Positions 1 to 9,145 of a stretch of 64,000 nt of DNA are shown piece by piece. The stretch covers positions 2,542,001 through 2,606,000 of the forward strand of contig NZ_LDPY01000001.1 in the NCBI RefSeq assembly GCF_001038505.1, in the 5' to 3' direction. A model generated the notes under the pieces. It worked only from the letters and a program-made list of their open reading frames with translations. It was not told the DNA's origin and ran no database searches. Every line of letters begins with the position of its first letter. The stretch's first letter is position 1. The DNA comes from Puniceibacterium sp. IMCC21224 (GTDB taxonomy: Bacteria; Pseudomonadota; Alphaproteobacteria; Rhodobacterales; Rhodobacteraceae). A program made the position numbers and the translations under genes.

Positions 1-56
1 AGCCCCAGCCCACCCAGGACCAGCGACACCGGGATCAGCACCACCAGCACGTTCAC
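1..56 (-). CDS. ccoS: CcoS, cbb3 oxidase assembly protein (5' end only)
   Basis: Only the first 18 or so codons lie in the window; the gene runs off the left edge. The visible peptide starts VNVLVVLIPVSLVLGGLG, a hydrophobic N-terminal membrane segment as in CcoS/FixS. The start is GTG at 56-54 and overlaps the ccoI stop as GTGA, which indicates translational coupling. CcoS is a small membrane protein needed for haem and copper insertion into cbb3 oxidase and is normally the last gene of ccoGHIS, which is its place here. The call rests mainly on position and the hydrophobic start. Confidence 0.75.
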   Translation of the reverse strand, partial: MNVLVVLIPVSLVLGGLG

Positions 57-2236
57 GGGCGCACCCGCAACGCGTTCAGCAGCACCGAAATCGAAGAGGC
101 TGACATCGCGATTGCCGCCATCAGCGGCGTGGCGATCCCCGCCAGCGCCAGAGGCACCGCCACCATGTTATAGACTGCGGCGATACCGAAATTTTCGACC
201 GAGCGCGCCCGCGCCTTGCGTGCGACCCGCAGCAGCACTGGCAATTCGGCCAGTCCATGACTCAGCAGCACGACATCTGACGCCACCCGCGCCAGATCGG
301 TGGCAGACCCCGGCGACACCGAGGCCCAGGCCGATGCCAGCGCCGCCGCATCGTTCAACCCGTCGCCAACCATCAGCACCTTGCGCCCGTCCCGCGCCAG
401 CGCCTCAAGGCCCGCGACCTTTTCAGCGGGCGACATGCCGGCGCGGACCGCTTGTATGCGCAGGGCGTCCGCCACCGGGGCAACCGCGTCGGGTGTGTCG
501 CCCGAAAACAGATGCAGGTCGATCCCCGCCGCTTGCAAAGCAGCCACCGTGTCCGCAGCGCCTTCACGCAGGTTGCTGTCCAACGTTAGATACCAGGCGC
601 CGCTGGGCGTGGTCAGCCAGACACCCGGCCCCGTGCCCGACGTCGTGCCCGACGCCTGCGCGGTCCAGACCGCTGATCCGAGCCGAACCTGGCCCGCATC
701 TGTCTCTGCACCCAGACCGAGTCCCGGATATTCTGTCAGGTTCCGCAGGGCAGCAGGCGCAACATCCCGTGCCCGCAGACCCTGGGCCACCGCACGTGCC
801 ACCGGATGCGTTGACCCCTCAGCCAGCGCCAGCGCAATCTGCGCGGCAGACGCAGGCAGTTGCCCGACATCCAGTCGCAACACTCCGTCGGTCAAGGTGC
901 CGGTCTTGTCGAACACCACCGTATCAATCCCGGCAAGCCGTTCCAGCGCGGTGCCATTCTTGACCAGCACCCCGCGCCGGAACAATACGCCTGCCGCCGC
1001 CGTAGATACCGCTGGCACAGCCAGACCCAGCGCACAGGGACAGGTGATGATCAACACCGCAACCGCAACCCCCAGCGCATGGCGCATGTCCCCGGTCAGC
1101 ATCATCCAGCCGACAAAACCCGCCAGCGCCAGCAGATGCACCAGCGGCGCATAGATCTGCGCCGCCCGATCGGCCAATGCGGTGTAACGGTTGCGCGCGG
1201 ATTCCGCAGCGTCAATCATCGAGGCCATGCGGCGCAGCGTGCTGTCTTCTCCGACAGCCGTGACACCCAGCGTCAGCGCGCCAGCGCCGTTCAGCGCCCC
1301 CGCAGGCAGGGAATCCCCCGGAACGCAGGGCATCGGCAGGCTTTCGCCCGTCAGCATCGAATGATCAACGTCGCTGCGCCCCTCTTGTACCAAACCATCT
1401 ACCGGGACGCGCGCGCCGGGCAACACGGCGATCCTGTCACCGACCGCAATCTCGGCCAGCGCAACGGTTTCGCGTGCCGCGCCGATCAGACGGATCACCC
1501 GCGGCACCTCAAGCGCTGTCAGGCGCGCGGCCGCGGATTGCGCCGCACTTCGGCTGCGCTGATCAAGCCAGCGCCCCGCCAGTAGAAAAAAGGTCAGCGA
1601 CAGCGCCGCATCGAACCAGGCATCTGCGCCACCCATCATCGTCTCATATAACGACATCGCCACAGCCAGCAGAATCGCCAGCGAAATCGGTACATCCATA
1701 TTCAACCGCCGCGCCGACAGCGCCGCCCAGGCATTGGCAAAGAACGGCTGCGCGCAAAATGCCACCGCCGGCAACGCAATCGCCGCCGAAATCCAGTGGA
1801 ACATTCCCCGCGTCGCATCGGTCGCTCCGGACCAGACCGCAACTGACAGCAGCATGACGTTCATCATGGCAAATCCTGCGACAGCCACCCGCATCAACAA
1901 TGCCCGCGCCGCCCGGTCCTGGGGCCCGCCCAGTGTTGCCGTGTCCAGCGGCAGCGCCGCGATCCCCAGCCCGGCCAGATGATCGACCAACCCCTCAACC
2001 GAGGCCGCGCCCGTCGCGTGAATCCGCACCCTGCGCTGCGACAGATTGACCCGCGCATTCCCCACCTCGGGCCGTGCTTGCAATCCGTTTTCGACCGTGG
2101 CGATACAGGCGGCGCAATGAATGCCCGGCAGGGCAAGGTCGATCACCTGTGGCGCCGCCACATCGCGCACGCCCTCAGCAGGCAGCGCGGCACAGCCGGG
2201 ACAGGACACCATGCCGGGCTGCTCGACCAGGCTCAT
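53..2236 (-). CDS. ccoI: CcoI/FixI copper-exporting P-type ATPase for cbb3 oxidase assembly
   Basis: A 727-residue P1B-type ATPase of the inner membrane, thought to move Cu(I) to the periplasmic side for the CuB centre of cbb3 oxidase. Visible in order: an N-terminal CPGC (12-15), a heavy-metal-associated domain with CAAC (41-44), the actuator TGES (296-299), the membrane copper site CPC (399-401), the phosphorylation site DKTGT (443-447), an HP pair (477-478) and a C-terminal GDGLND. The start ATG overlaps the ccoH stop (ATGA) and has GAGGGAG upstream. The position between ccoH and ccoS separates it from the general copper exporter CopA. Confidence 0.95.
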   Translation of the reverse strand: MSLVEQPGMVSCPGCAALPAEGVRDVAAPQVIDLALPGIHCAACIATVENGLQARPEVGNARVNLSQRRVRIHATGAASVEGLVDHLAGLGIAALPLDTATLGGPQDRAARALLMRVAVAGFAMMNVMLLSVAVWSGATDATRGMFHWISAAIALPAVAFCAQPFFANAWAALSARRLNMDVPISLAILLAVAMSLYETMMGGADAWFDAALSLTFFLLAGRWLDQRSRSAAQSAAARLTALEVPRVIRLIGAARETVALAEIAVGDRIAVLPGARVPVDGLVQEGRSDVDHSMLTGESLPMPCVPGDSLPAGALNGAGALTLGVTAVGEDSTLRRMASMIDAAESARNRYTALADRAAQIYAPLVHLLALAGFVGWMMLTGDMRHALGVAVAVLIITCPCALGLAVPAVSTAAAGVLFRRGVLVKNGTALERLAGIDTVVFDKTGTLTDGVLRLDVGQLPASAAQIALALAEGSTHPVARAVAQGLRARDVAPAALRNLTEYPGLGLGAETDAGQVRLGSAVWTAQASGTTSGTGPGVWLTTPSGAWYLTLDSNLREGAADTVAALQAAGIDLHLFSGDTPDAVAPVADALRIQAVRAGMSPAEKVAGLEALARDGRKVLMVGDGLNDAAALASAWASVSPGSATDLARVASDVVLLSHGLAELPVLLRVARKARARSVENFGIAAVYNMVAVPLALAGIATPLMAAIAMSASSISVLLNALRVRP

Positions 2237-2700
2237 CCCGCCTCTCCCTCGGGCTGAAACAGGGTGATGTTGCGTTTGAAACCTGTGCCGTCAGCGGCCA
2301 GAAGGTGCAGCCGCAGCACCCAATACCCGCGGTCCAGGTGCACCCGCGCGACAAAGCCAGTCCCGGTCCAGTTCAGCGCCAGTTCTCGGTCATCCGCCAC
2401 ATGGGTCGCCCGCCCCAGCACTGCAGAGGCAATCACCGGCTGCACCGGCGCACCATCGGGACCAGTCAGATCGAGCCGCAGATCGTGCCTATCCAGCCGC
2501 GCCTCGACCTCCCAGCCCAGAGCGTCCTGAGCGGTACGGTCGACATCGAACGTCTGGCTCGCCACATAGGAATTTGGCACCTCTAGCCCCGGAAAGGTCG
2601 ACACGGCCTGATACGCCAGCGTCAGATTGACGCCGATGATCACCGAAAAGCAGCCGCAAAAGATTGCCAGCACATGCCGACCGGTCAGTGGTCCTGTCAT
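2233..2700 (-). CDS. ccoH: CcoH/FixH family cbb3 oxidase assembly protein
   Basis: A 155-residue protein with one N-terminal membrane anchor (about residues 8-30) followed by a periplasmic beta-rich domain, the usual layout of FixH/CcoH. It associates with the cbb3 oxidase during assembly. It overlaps its neighbours by 4 bases on both sides (ATGA with ccoG and with ccoI), so ccoG, ccoH, ccoI and ccoS are probably translated as a coupled unit. There are no catalytic motifs; the assignment comes from size, topology and gene order. Confidence 0.9.
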   Translation of the reverse strand: MTGPLTGRHVLAIFCGCFSVIIGVNLTLAYQAVSTFPGLEVPNSYVASQTFDVDRTAQDALGWEVEARLDRHDLRLDLTGPDGAPVQPVIASAVLGRATHVADDRELALNWTGTGFVARVHLDRGYWVLRLHLLAADGTGFKRNITLFQPEGEAG

Positions 2701-4180
2701 TGTGACACCCTCCCGTTAAAGGTTGTGGCGACGCTGGCGCTGGTGCCTGCGGCGAAGTCCTCGACCATCAGGGTTAGGTCGGTGTGGTCGCCGGTTGCCG
2801 CAGATGATCCCGGCGCTGCGGTCACATAGACCCGTTGCAGCAGAATTTCGTTGGCGGGCACCGACACTGTCGACGCGTCTTCGCCTTGCAGCGACAGGTT
2901 CAGCGCAGCGTCCGAGGTGAGCGACAGACTGAAATCGCGAGGTACATTGCTCATGTTGCGCAGGCGCACGTCGTAGATGTTGCGCACAGATCCATCGGGT
3001 TCAAGAACATAGGTCGGGTTGCGTACCGGGGCGACGGTCATATCAATATCTGACCGCATCAGCAGCGCCACAACCAACCCGACCCCGATCAACGACCAGA
3101 GCACGGTATATACAATCGTGCGCGGACGCAGGACATGGCGCAGCATCGGCACGGGCGGTTCACCGGCACGTTCCTTTGTCTCGTCGGTCAGGGCAAGATA
3201 GCCGATCAGCCCGCGTGGCTGCCCCACACGATCCATCATGTCGTCGCAGGCGTCGATGCAAAGCGCACAGGTGATGCACTCCATCTGCTGGCCGTCGCGA
3301 ATGTCGATACCCGCCGGACACACATTGACACAGGCCATGCAGTCGATGCAGTCGCCTTGCTGCACCACCGCATCAGCCGCCGACTCTGGCGCAGCATATG
3401 CAGTGGCGATACGCGATGCAGCGGCGGCCTTGGCGCCCTTGCGATGCTTGCCGCGTGGCTCTCCGCGCCAGTCGCGATACGCCACGGTAATTGTGCCATC
3501 ATCCATCATTGCTGCCTGAATGCGTGGCCATGGGCACATATAATTGCAGACCTGTTCGCGCATAAAGCCGCCAAAGACAAAAGTGGTGGCGACCAGCACT
3601 CCGATCGACGTGTAAGCCACCGCAGGTGCCTGAAACGTTGCCAACTGCCCCGCCAGCGTCGGCGCGTCGGCAAAGTAAAACACCCACGCCCCGCCTGTCG
3701 CTGCCGCAATCAGAAGCCAGACCAGCCATTTGGTCAGCCGTAACCGCCATTTGTGGATGTCCCAAGACTGCCGCCACAGGCGGATTCGCGCATTGCGGTC
3801 CCCCTCGATCCAGCGTTCCACCAGGATGAACAGATCAACCCAGACCGTCTGCGGGCAGGTATAGCCGCACCAAACCCGGCCCAACGCCGAGGTGAACAGA
3901 AACAGCCCCAAGCCCGCCATGATCAGCAAGCCGGCGACAAAATAGAATTCATGCGGCCAGATTTCGATGAAAAAGAAATAGAACCGCCGCTGCGCAAGGT
4001 CGATCAGCACCGCCTGATCGGGCAGGTTTGGTCCCCTGTCCCACCGTATCCAAGGCGTGAGGTAATAGATCCCCAGCGTCACCGCCATGATCGCCCACTT
4101 CAACTGGCGAAAGCGGCCCGACACCCGGCGCGGAAAGATCGGCTCGCGGGCGGCAAAGAGCGGAAGGGGGCGTCAGACAT
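2697..4180 (-). CDS. ccoG: CcoG/FixG (RdxB-like) iron-sulfur membrane protein, apparent N-terminal frameshift
   Basis: A polyferredoxin-like membrane protein of cbb3 oxidase maturation, thought to reduce copper for the CuB site. The product has several membrane helices, conserved CGYTCPQTVW and CNYMCPWPR motifs, and two 4Fe-4S motifs (CIDCMACVNVCP and CITCALCIDAC). The uninterrupted frame has its first usable start at GTG 4124, but conserved FixG sequence (LFAAREPIFPRR) continues upstream in the same frame without a start. An ATG at 4180 reads MSDAP in another frame. One extra C in the five-C run (plus-strand G at 4166-4170) would join them as MSDAPLPLFAAREPIFPRRV. This is either a real one-base deletion or a homopolymer sequencing error. 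It is the first gene of ccoGHIS. Confidence 0.93.
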
Positions 4181-4197
4181 GTGGTGGACTCGCTCGA

Positions 4198-4203
4198 ATT
4201 ATA
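4198..4203 (-). promoter_or_regulatory. Candidate -10 element of the ccoG promoter
   Basis: The minus strand reads TATAAT, a perfect -10 hexamer, about 20 bases upstream of the ccoG ATG at 4180 and downstream of the FNR-like box at 4241-4254. The box centre is about 47 bases upstream of the hexamer centre, slightly longer than the usual class II spacing, so the exact transcription start is uncertain. Confidence 0.45.
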
Positions 4204-4240
4204 ACTTGCGCCTTTATGCTGCGGCGCAGCGCAACGCGTC

Positions 4241-4254
4241 TTGACAGAGATCAA
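4241..4254. promoter_or_regulatory. FNR/FnrL-type box upstream of ccoG
   Basis: The plus strand reads TTGACAGAGATCAA, which matches the FNR consensus TTGAT-N4-ATCAA at 9 of 10 positions. It lies in the 126-base gap between ccoP and ccoG, about 60 bases upstream of the ccoG ATG. Oxygen-responsive FnrL/FixK control of cbb3 assembly genes is established in Rhodobacter and rhizobia. It suggests ccoGHIS has its own low-oxygen promoter. Confidence 0.7.
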
Positions 4255-4270
4255 CCCGGGCCTTTGGAAC

Positions 4271-4285
4271 CGCCCTCTGAGGGCG
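4271..4285. other. Inverted repeat between ccoP and ccoG
   Basis: CGCCCTC-T-GAGGGCG is a perfect 7+1+7 inverted repeat just downstream of the ccoP stop. No T-run follows on the minus strand, so it is not a classical intrinsic terminator. It may stabilise the ccoNOQP transcript end or mark an mRNA processing point. Confidence 0.45.
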
Positions 4286-4306
4286 CATGCTTTACACGCG
4301 GCCCCG

Positions 4307-5215
4307 TCAGGGATGGACCTTTTCGATCTCGGCTTCGCCGCCGCCAAGTTGGTGAACATAGGTCGCCACGGCAGCGACCTCGGCGTCTGACAGGCGCGCG
4401 CCCCAGGCGGGCATCACCCCAAAACGGGCCTGATTGACCGTGGTGTGCAGCGCGTCGCGATCCCCACCATACAGCCAGATCGCATCCGACAGATCGGGCG
4501 CACCTTCGTCGCGCATCCCCTCACCTGCGTCGCCGTGGCACGACGCGCAGTTGGAGGCAAAAACCTCGGCCCCTGTCGCGGCCAGCGCGATATCATGCTC
4601 CTGATCCGAGATTTCGCGTACATGTTCGACAACGGCGTCGATTTCCGCGTTGCTCAGGATCTCGCCAAAGGCGGGCATCTGCGACCAGCGGGCATCGCCG
4701 TCGGTGTCGTTGCGAATGCCGTGCCGCACCGTCATGGCGATGTCAGAGACAGACCCACCCCACAGCCAGTCGCTGTCCAGCAGGTTCGGATAGCCAATAG
4801 CGCCGGCAGCACCGGACCCGTGGCATTGCGAACAATGGGTGCGAAACACCGCAGCCCCCGAGGACACCGCATATCGGTGCAACTCTCCGCTCGTGTCCGC
4901 AGCGACCTGCGGCAGGTCCGCCGCAGCCAGCGCGTTGGCCAGCGGGGTATTGCGTTGCGCAAACGCGGCCTGTTCTGCGGCGACTTCGCCCCGCGTCGAC
5001 CAGCCGAAAACGCCAGCCGTCGCGCCATTGACCAGCGGCCATGCGGGATACAGCACGGTGTAGATCACGCCCCAGACAATGGTTGCGTAAAACGTCCAAA
5101 GCCACCAGCGCGGCAGGGGGTTGTTCAGCTCTTTGATGCCGTCCCAGTCATGCCCGGTGGTGCCAATCTTGGCATCAGACTCTTCGACCAAGGTCTGTGG
5201 CTTGCTGTCGCTCAT
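4307..5215 (-). CDS. ccoP: CcoP/FixP, dihaem cytochrome c subunit of cbb3 oxidase
   Basis: A 302-residue subunit III of cbb3 cytochrome c oxidase. It has an N-terminal membrane anchor (WWLWTFYATIVWGVIYTVLY, about residues 37-56) and two c-type haem motifs, CSQCH and CASCH, in the periplasmic part, each followed by a methionine-containing axial-ligand region (the second in the VMPAWG stretch). It passes electrons from soluble cytochrome c towards CcoO and CcoN. The start ATG overlaps the ccoQ stop (ATGA). It closes the ccoNOQP operon; an inverted repeat and a second FNR box lie between it and ccoG. Confidence 0.97.
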   Translation of the reverse strand: MSDSKPQTLVEESDAKIGTTGHDWDGIKELNNPLPRWWLWTFYATIVWGVIYTVLYPAWPLVNGATAGVFGWSTRGEVAAEQAAFAQRNTPLANALAAADLPQVAADTSGELHRYAVSSGAAVFRTHCSQCHGSGAAGAIGYPNLLDSDWLWGGSVSDIAMTVRHGIRNDTDGDARWSQMPAFGEILSNAEIDAVVEHVREISDQEHDIALAATGAEVFASNCASCHGDAGEGMRDEGAPDLSDAIWLYGGDRDALHTTVNQARFGVMPAWGARLSDAEVAAVATYVHQLGGGEAEIEKVHP

Positions 5216-5454
5216 TTGCGCTCTCCTGCGGTCGGTTCCGTCGGCTCCGCGTCGGCACCAACTGACTGACGGGTGCGGTTGACTGTCTCGCGGGCGGGCG
5301 CATCCTCGTTGCGAAACGGGATTGCGGCGGTATCAGCATGGGTGCTGCGTGATCCGGGCCGAAACGCCCAAAGCACAACCCCCAGAAAAAACAGCGTCAT
5401 CGCCAGCAGCATCCAGCTGTCGGCAAATTGACGCATCAGCGAATAGGTATCCAT
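5212..5454 (-). CDS. ccoQ: CcoQ, small cbb3 oxidase subunit
   Basis: An 80-residue protein with a single membrane helix (LLAMTLFFLGVVLWAFRP, about residues 15-32) and a polar acidic tail, as typical for CcoQ, which stabilises the cbb3 complex. I chose the ATG at 5454 (MDTYSLMRQF) because family members begin close to the helix; an upstream in-frame extension would run into the end of ccoO. The stop overlaps the ccoP start by ATGA, and 13 bases separate the gene from ccoO. Confidence 0.9.
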   Translation of the reverse strand: MDTYSLMRQFADSWMLLAMTLFFLGVVLWAFRPGSRSTHADTAAIPFRNEDAPARETVNRTRQSVGADAEPTEPTAGERK

Positions 5455-5467
5455 TGTCAGGCCCCCT

Positions 5468-6295
5468 TCAACGGCTGGCGTCGGCGGTGAAGGTCGAGAA
5501 ATCGACCAACGTGCCGAGCATCTGGAGATAGGCAATCATCGCGTCTGCTTCGGACACCCCCGGTTGCCCGTCGAAATTGCGCACCTGTGCACCGGGATAG
5601 CGTTCGACCAACGCATCATAGTCACTGTCGGGATTGGCCTGGTTCAGCAGATCCGCATGGGCGTTCCCGACCATCTCTTGGGTGTAGGGCACACCCACTG
5701 CGACCTGTGTTTCCAGCAGAGCGGTGACATAGCGATCCTCAAGCCGTGTCTCTTCGAGGAAGGCGTAGCCCGGCATGATCGATTCCGGCACCACCGATTG
5801 CGGATTGCGCAAATGATCCAGATGCCAGGCGTCGGAATAGCGCCCGCCGACCCGGGCCAGATCCGGCCCGGTGCGTTTTGACCCCCACTGGAATGGATGA
5901 TCGTACATCGACTCCGCCGCCAGGCTGTAGTGGCCATAGCGTTCCACCTCGTCGCGCATCGGGCGGATCATCTGGCTGTGACAGGTATAACACGCCTCGC
6001 GGACATAGATTTCACGCCCCGCCAGTTCCAGCGGCGAATAGGGGCGCATGCCCTCAACCTCTTCGATGGTGTTTTCGAGGTAAAACAGCGGCGCGATTTC
6101 CACGATCCCGCCGACAGAGACCACCACCAGCGACAGTACCATCAACAGCGTGGCATTTCGTTCGATCTTGCCATGCCAGTCGATGGTCGCCGTCTCGATC
6201 GGTGTCTCATTTGGAATCTTGTCCGGCAGATCGGACAGGGTCGCGACCTTTGGATCGTCCTCGGGTGCGGGGATATTCTTGTTGTGATCGGTCAT
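5468..6295 (-). CDS. ccoO: CcoO/FixO, monohaem cytochrome c subunit of cbb3 oxidase
   Basis: A 275-residue subunit II of cbb3 oxidase. A hydrophilic N-terminal arm of about 50 residues comes before the membrane anchor ([20 protein letters not shown]). One haem c motif follows ([15 protein letters not shown]), with the conserved [12 protein letters not shown] stretch after it and a C-terminal YLQMLG segment. The arm makes it somewhat longer than many homologues. It lies 12 bases downstream of ccoN and accepts electrons from CcoP. Confidence 0.97.
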   Translation of the reverse strand: MTDHNKNIPAPEDDPKVATLSDLPDKIPNETPIETATIDWHGKIERNATLLMVLSLVVVSVGGIVEIAPLFYLENTIEEVEGMRPYSPLELAGREIYVREACYTCHSQMIRPMRDEVERYGHYSLAAESMYDHPFQWGSKRTGPDLARVGGRYSDAWHLDHLRNPQSVVPESIMPGYAFLEETRLEDRYVTALLETQVAVGVPYTQEMVGNAHADLLNQANPDSDYDALVERYPGAQVRNFDGQPGVSEADAMIAYLQMLGTLVDFSTFTADASR

Positions 6296-6307
6296 TTCAG
6301 GATCCCC

Positions 6308-7909
6308 TTATTCTGCCGGAGTGGCGACGATGACAGGTTCACGTGCCCCGCCCCGGATCGTCATTGTGATGTTCCAGGCCATGATCAGCGCACCCGACAG
6401 GTACAGAACCCCGCCCAGACCGCGCACCACATACATCGGGAACTTGGCAGACACCGTGTCGGCGAACGAATTCACCAAGAAGCCTTGCGCATCGACTTCG
6501 CGCCACATCAGGCCCTCCATGATGCCCGACACCCACATCGACGCGGCGTAAAGCACGATACCAATGGTGGCGAGCCAGAAGTGCCAATCGATAGCGGCCA
6601 TCGAATGCATCTTCTCGCGCCCCCACAGGCGCGGTGTCAGATAGTAGAGCGCGCCAAAGGTGATCATGCCGTTCCAGCCCAACGCGCCGGAATGTACATG
6701 CCCGATGGTCCAATCAGTGTAATGCGACAGCGAGTTCACCGCGCGGATCGACATCATCGGCCCCTCAAAGGTGGACATGCCGTAGAAGGCCAGCGAAATC
6801 ACCATCATCCGAATAATCGGGTCGGTGCGCAGCTTGTCCCAGGCGCCTTGCAGCGTCATCAGGCCGTTGATCATGCCGCCCCAGCTGGGCATCCACAGGA
6901 TGATCGAAAACACCATGCCCAGCGTCGTCGCCCAATCCGGCAGTGCCGTGTAGTGCAGGTGGTGCGGGCCAGCCCAGATATAGAGAAAGATCAGCGCCCA
7001 GAAGTGTATGATCGACAGCTTGTAGCTATAGACCGGACGGCCTGCCTGCTTGGGCACAAAATAATACATCATGCCCAGAAAGCCCGCCGTCAGGAAAAAG
7101 CCGACCGCGTTGTGGCCATACCACCACTGGGTCATCGCATCCTGTACACCAGCAAACAGCTGGATCGAGCGCGAGCCAAAGATGCTGACCGGCAGCGAAA
7201 GATTGTTGACGATATGCAGCATCGCCACGGTGACGATAAAGCTAAGCAAGAACCAGTTGGCGACGTAGATGTGCCGCTCGCGCCGCTTGATCAGCGTGCC
7301 CATGAACACCGCCAAAAAGGCGACCCAGACCACAGTCAGCCACAGATCGACATACCATTCGGGTTCGGCGTATTCCTTGGATTGAGTCGCGCCCAGAAGG
7401 TAGCCGGTAGTAGCCAGCACGATGAACAGGTTGTAGCCCCAGAACACAAACCACCCCAGCTTGCCCCCCCAGAGACGGACACCGCAGGTGCGCTGCACAA
7501 TGTAAAACGACGACATGATCAGCGCATTGCCACCAAACGCAAACACCACGCCGCTGGTGTGCAATGGCCGCAGGCGGCCAAAGTTGCCATAGGGTTGCGC
7601 CCAGTCGAAATTCAGCGCCGGAAAGGCCAGCTGAAAGGCGATAAACACGCCAACAAGCATCCCGACAACACCCCAAAAAGTCGTCGCAACAACCCCTGCC
7701 CGTACCACATCGTCCATGTAGCCGGTCGCAACCGCGATCTCGGGCTTTGGCTCGTCCATGCCGCGCACGGTCGACAGAAACATCACGCCCGCGATCAACA
7801 TGACGATCAACGCATGGACCTGATACGCCAGATCGTGGGCCCAGTTGGCCGCCATGGCCGCAAAAAGGGTCACCAGACCCAAGGCTATCAGTTTGAGAAT
7901 ATCGCCCAT
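6308..7909 (-). CDS. ccoN: CcoN/FixN, catalytic subunit I of cbb3 oxidase
   Basis: The 533-residue haem-copper oxidase subunit reduces oxygen at the haem b3-CuB centre and pumps protons. About twelve membrane helices are visible. Metal and haem ligand motifs include [16 protein letters not shown] (the cbb3-type CuB histidine helix), GPHHLHYTA (paired CuB histidines) and GHVHSGALG (haem b and b3 histidines). The start ATG at 7909 has AAGGGG about 8 bases upstream. It heads ccoNOQP, and a perfect FNR-type box lies about 90 bases upstream, consistent with induction under low oxygen. Confidence 0.98.
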   Translation of the reverse strand: MGDILKLIALGLVTLFAAMAANWAHDLAYQVHALIVMLIAGVMFLSTVRGMDEPKPEIAVATGYMDDVVRAGVVATTFWGVVGMLVGVFIAFQLAFPALNFDWAQPYGNFGRLRPLHTSGVVFAFGGNALIMSSFYIVQRTCGVRLWGGKLGWFVFWGYNLFIVLATTGYLLGATQSKEYAEPEWYVDLWLTVVWVAFLAVFMGTLIKRRERHIYVANWFLLSFIVTVAMLHIVNNLSLPVSIFGSRSIQLFAGVQDAMTQWWYGHNAVGFFLTAGFLGMMYYFVPKQAGRPVYSYKLSIIHFWALIFLYIWAGPHHLHYTALPDWATTLGMVFSIILWMPSWGGMINGLMTLQGAWDKLRTDPIIRMMVISLAFYGMSTFEGPMMSIRAVNSLSHYTDWTIGHVHSGALGWNGMITFGALYYLTPRLWGREKMHSMAAIDWHFWLATIGIVLYAASMWVSGIMEGLMWREVDAQGFLVNSFADTVSAKFPMYVVRGLGGVLYLSGALIMAWNITMTIRGGAREPVIVATPAE

Positions 7910-7996
7910 CCAGGCTGCCCCTTATGCATGTTCTTTCCGCCACCGAAGTGACGGATCGCGTCATGCTGTGCTTAGGGGCCCGAAAGGAACTACACT

Positions 7997-8010
7997 TTGA
8001 TCTGGATCAA
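7997..8010. promoter_or_regulatory. Perfect FNR/FnrL-type box upstream of ccoN
   Basis: TTGATCTGGATCAA matches the FNR consensus TTGAT-N4-ATCAA at all ten positions. Its centre is about 94 bases upstream of the ccoN ATG. A weak -10-like TAAGCA on the minus strand at 7974-7969 would place the box near -41.5, the class II activator position. Directly beside it, 8015-8028 reads GCATAAATTCATGC, a near-palindrome that could bind a second regulator. Confidence 0.85.
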
Positions 8011-8028
8011 CATTGCATAAATTCATGC

Positions 8029-8425
8029 CACGTTGGGGGGGCGTGGGTCCAAACAATCAATCACCGGCGCGGCCGAAACGGTGGATCGCGCTACGCGTTT
8101 GGGGGACTGGCTTGCCGCGCTCAGCATCCGCTGGCGCGATTCTGCCCCCCGCATTGTCGTGGCCTTTGGCAGGCACCACAGCGAACAGCTGGACTGGTGC
8201 CGCCGCGATTGCCCCCCACAATACGCTCGAAGCCCCCTCCCTCGGGATGTGACCTGCACGCAGTTGGCGCCGGTTGGAATGACTGGCCTTGTGACTGTTC
8301 CCAGGGCAAGACCTTCAATTTTTCTTACCTGGTGGGTTCTGCCAAACCGCGTGGAACAGGGTGTGCGGATGCGCCGGGCGCAGCCATTCGTCGGGCAAAT
8401 ACCGTGTACACCCAAAATGCGGTTA
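8029..8425. other. Non-coding stretch between alaX and the ccoN promoter
   Basis: About 400 bases with no convincing gene, tRNA or terminator. Long open frames on the plus strand here lack a credible start and run antisense into alaX. It probably carries the upstream part of the ccoN regulatory region and the alaX 3' end. Confidence 0.5.
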
Positions 8426-9145
8426 CTAGTCCAGAGCGATGTGAATGCGGCGGTTCTGCTGGCCCTTATTCTCAATCTTGGCCAGACGCACATGTCCAAT
8501 CTCTGCGGTTCGGGCCACATGGGTGCCGCCGCATGGTTGCAGATCAACCTGACCCGCCCCGCGCCCAATCCGCACCAGCCGCACATGGCCAGAGCCACGC
8601 GGCGGCTGCACCGAACGCGTCTTGACCAGGCCCGGGTTGGCGTCAAGTTCCGCGTCCGTGATCCATTCGTCAGTCACCGACAAATCGCGATCCACCAACA
8701 TATTCAGCGCCCTTTCCACGGCGTCGCGGTCTTTCGGCGGCTCGGTCATGGAAAAATCCAGACGTCCGGTGCCTGCCCCTACCGCGCCGCCGGTCACCGG
8801 CAGCGGGATCACTACCGAAAGCAGATGCAACGCCGTGTGAATTCGCATGTGCCGATATCGCCGATCCCAGTCCAGCGTCTGGTGGATCTGCGCCCCGACA
8901 GCGGGCATCCGCTGCGGTTCGGACGGGACCAGAATGCAGGTTCCGTCGTGCCCTAAAAATGCGGTCGCGATGCCCAGGCTGCGGCTATTCCAGCGGATCA
9001 TGCCACTGTCGCCCGGCTGACCGCCGCCGGTGGTATAGAACACCGATCGGTCAACGACGATGCCCCCCTCGGGCGTTTGCGCCAGAACGATGCCGTCACA
9101 CTCGCGTAGGTAAGGATCCGTGCGGAATAACAGTTCGGTACTCAT
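8426..9145 (-). CDS. Alanyl-tRNA editing protein, AlaX type
   Basis: A 239-residue free-standing homologue of the AlaRS editing domain, which hydrolyses mischarged tRNA-Ala (Ser- or Gly-tRNA-Ala) in the cytoplasm. The zinc-binding set is present: HTALH (H103, H107) and CGGTH (C205, H209). The N-terminal TTGGGQPGDSG loop is also typical of this domain. The start ATG overlaps the mscS stop by 4 bases, making it the last gene of a cysK-mscS-alaX unit. The length fits an AlaX with a short N-terminal beta domain. Confidence 0.9.
   Translation of the reverse strand: MSTELLFRTDPYLRECDGIVLAQTPEGGIVVDRSVFYTTGGGQPGDSGMIRWNSRSLGIATAFLGHDGTCILVPSEPQRMPAVGAQIHQTLDWDRRYRHMRIHTALHLLSVVIPLPVTGGAVGAGTGRLDFSMTEPPKDRDAVERALNMLVDRDLSVTDEWITDAELDANPGLVKTRSVQPPRGSGHVRLVRIGRGAGQVDLQPCGGTHVARTAEIGHVRLAKIENKGQQNRRIHIALD

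Noticed and set aside
4122..4124. GTG as the true start of ccoG
   Set aside because: Conserved FixG residues continue upstream of this codon in the same frame, so it is an internal valine; the real start is probably ATG 4180 after a frameshift.
5897..7951. A 684-codon plus-strand open frame
   Set aside because: It lies antisense to the clear ccoN and ccoO genes, is rich in His, Arg and Gln as expected from high-G+C antisense frames, and shows no protein signature.
8033..8956. A 307-codon plus-strand open frame
   Set aside because: It is antisense to alaX, which has intact zinc-binding motifs; the plus frame has none.
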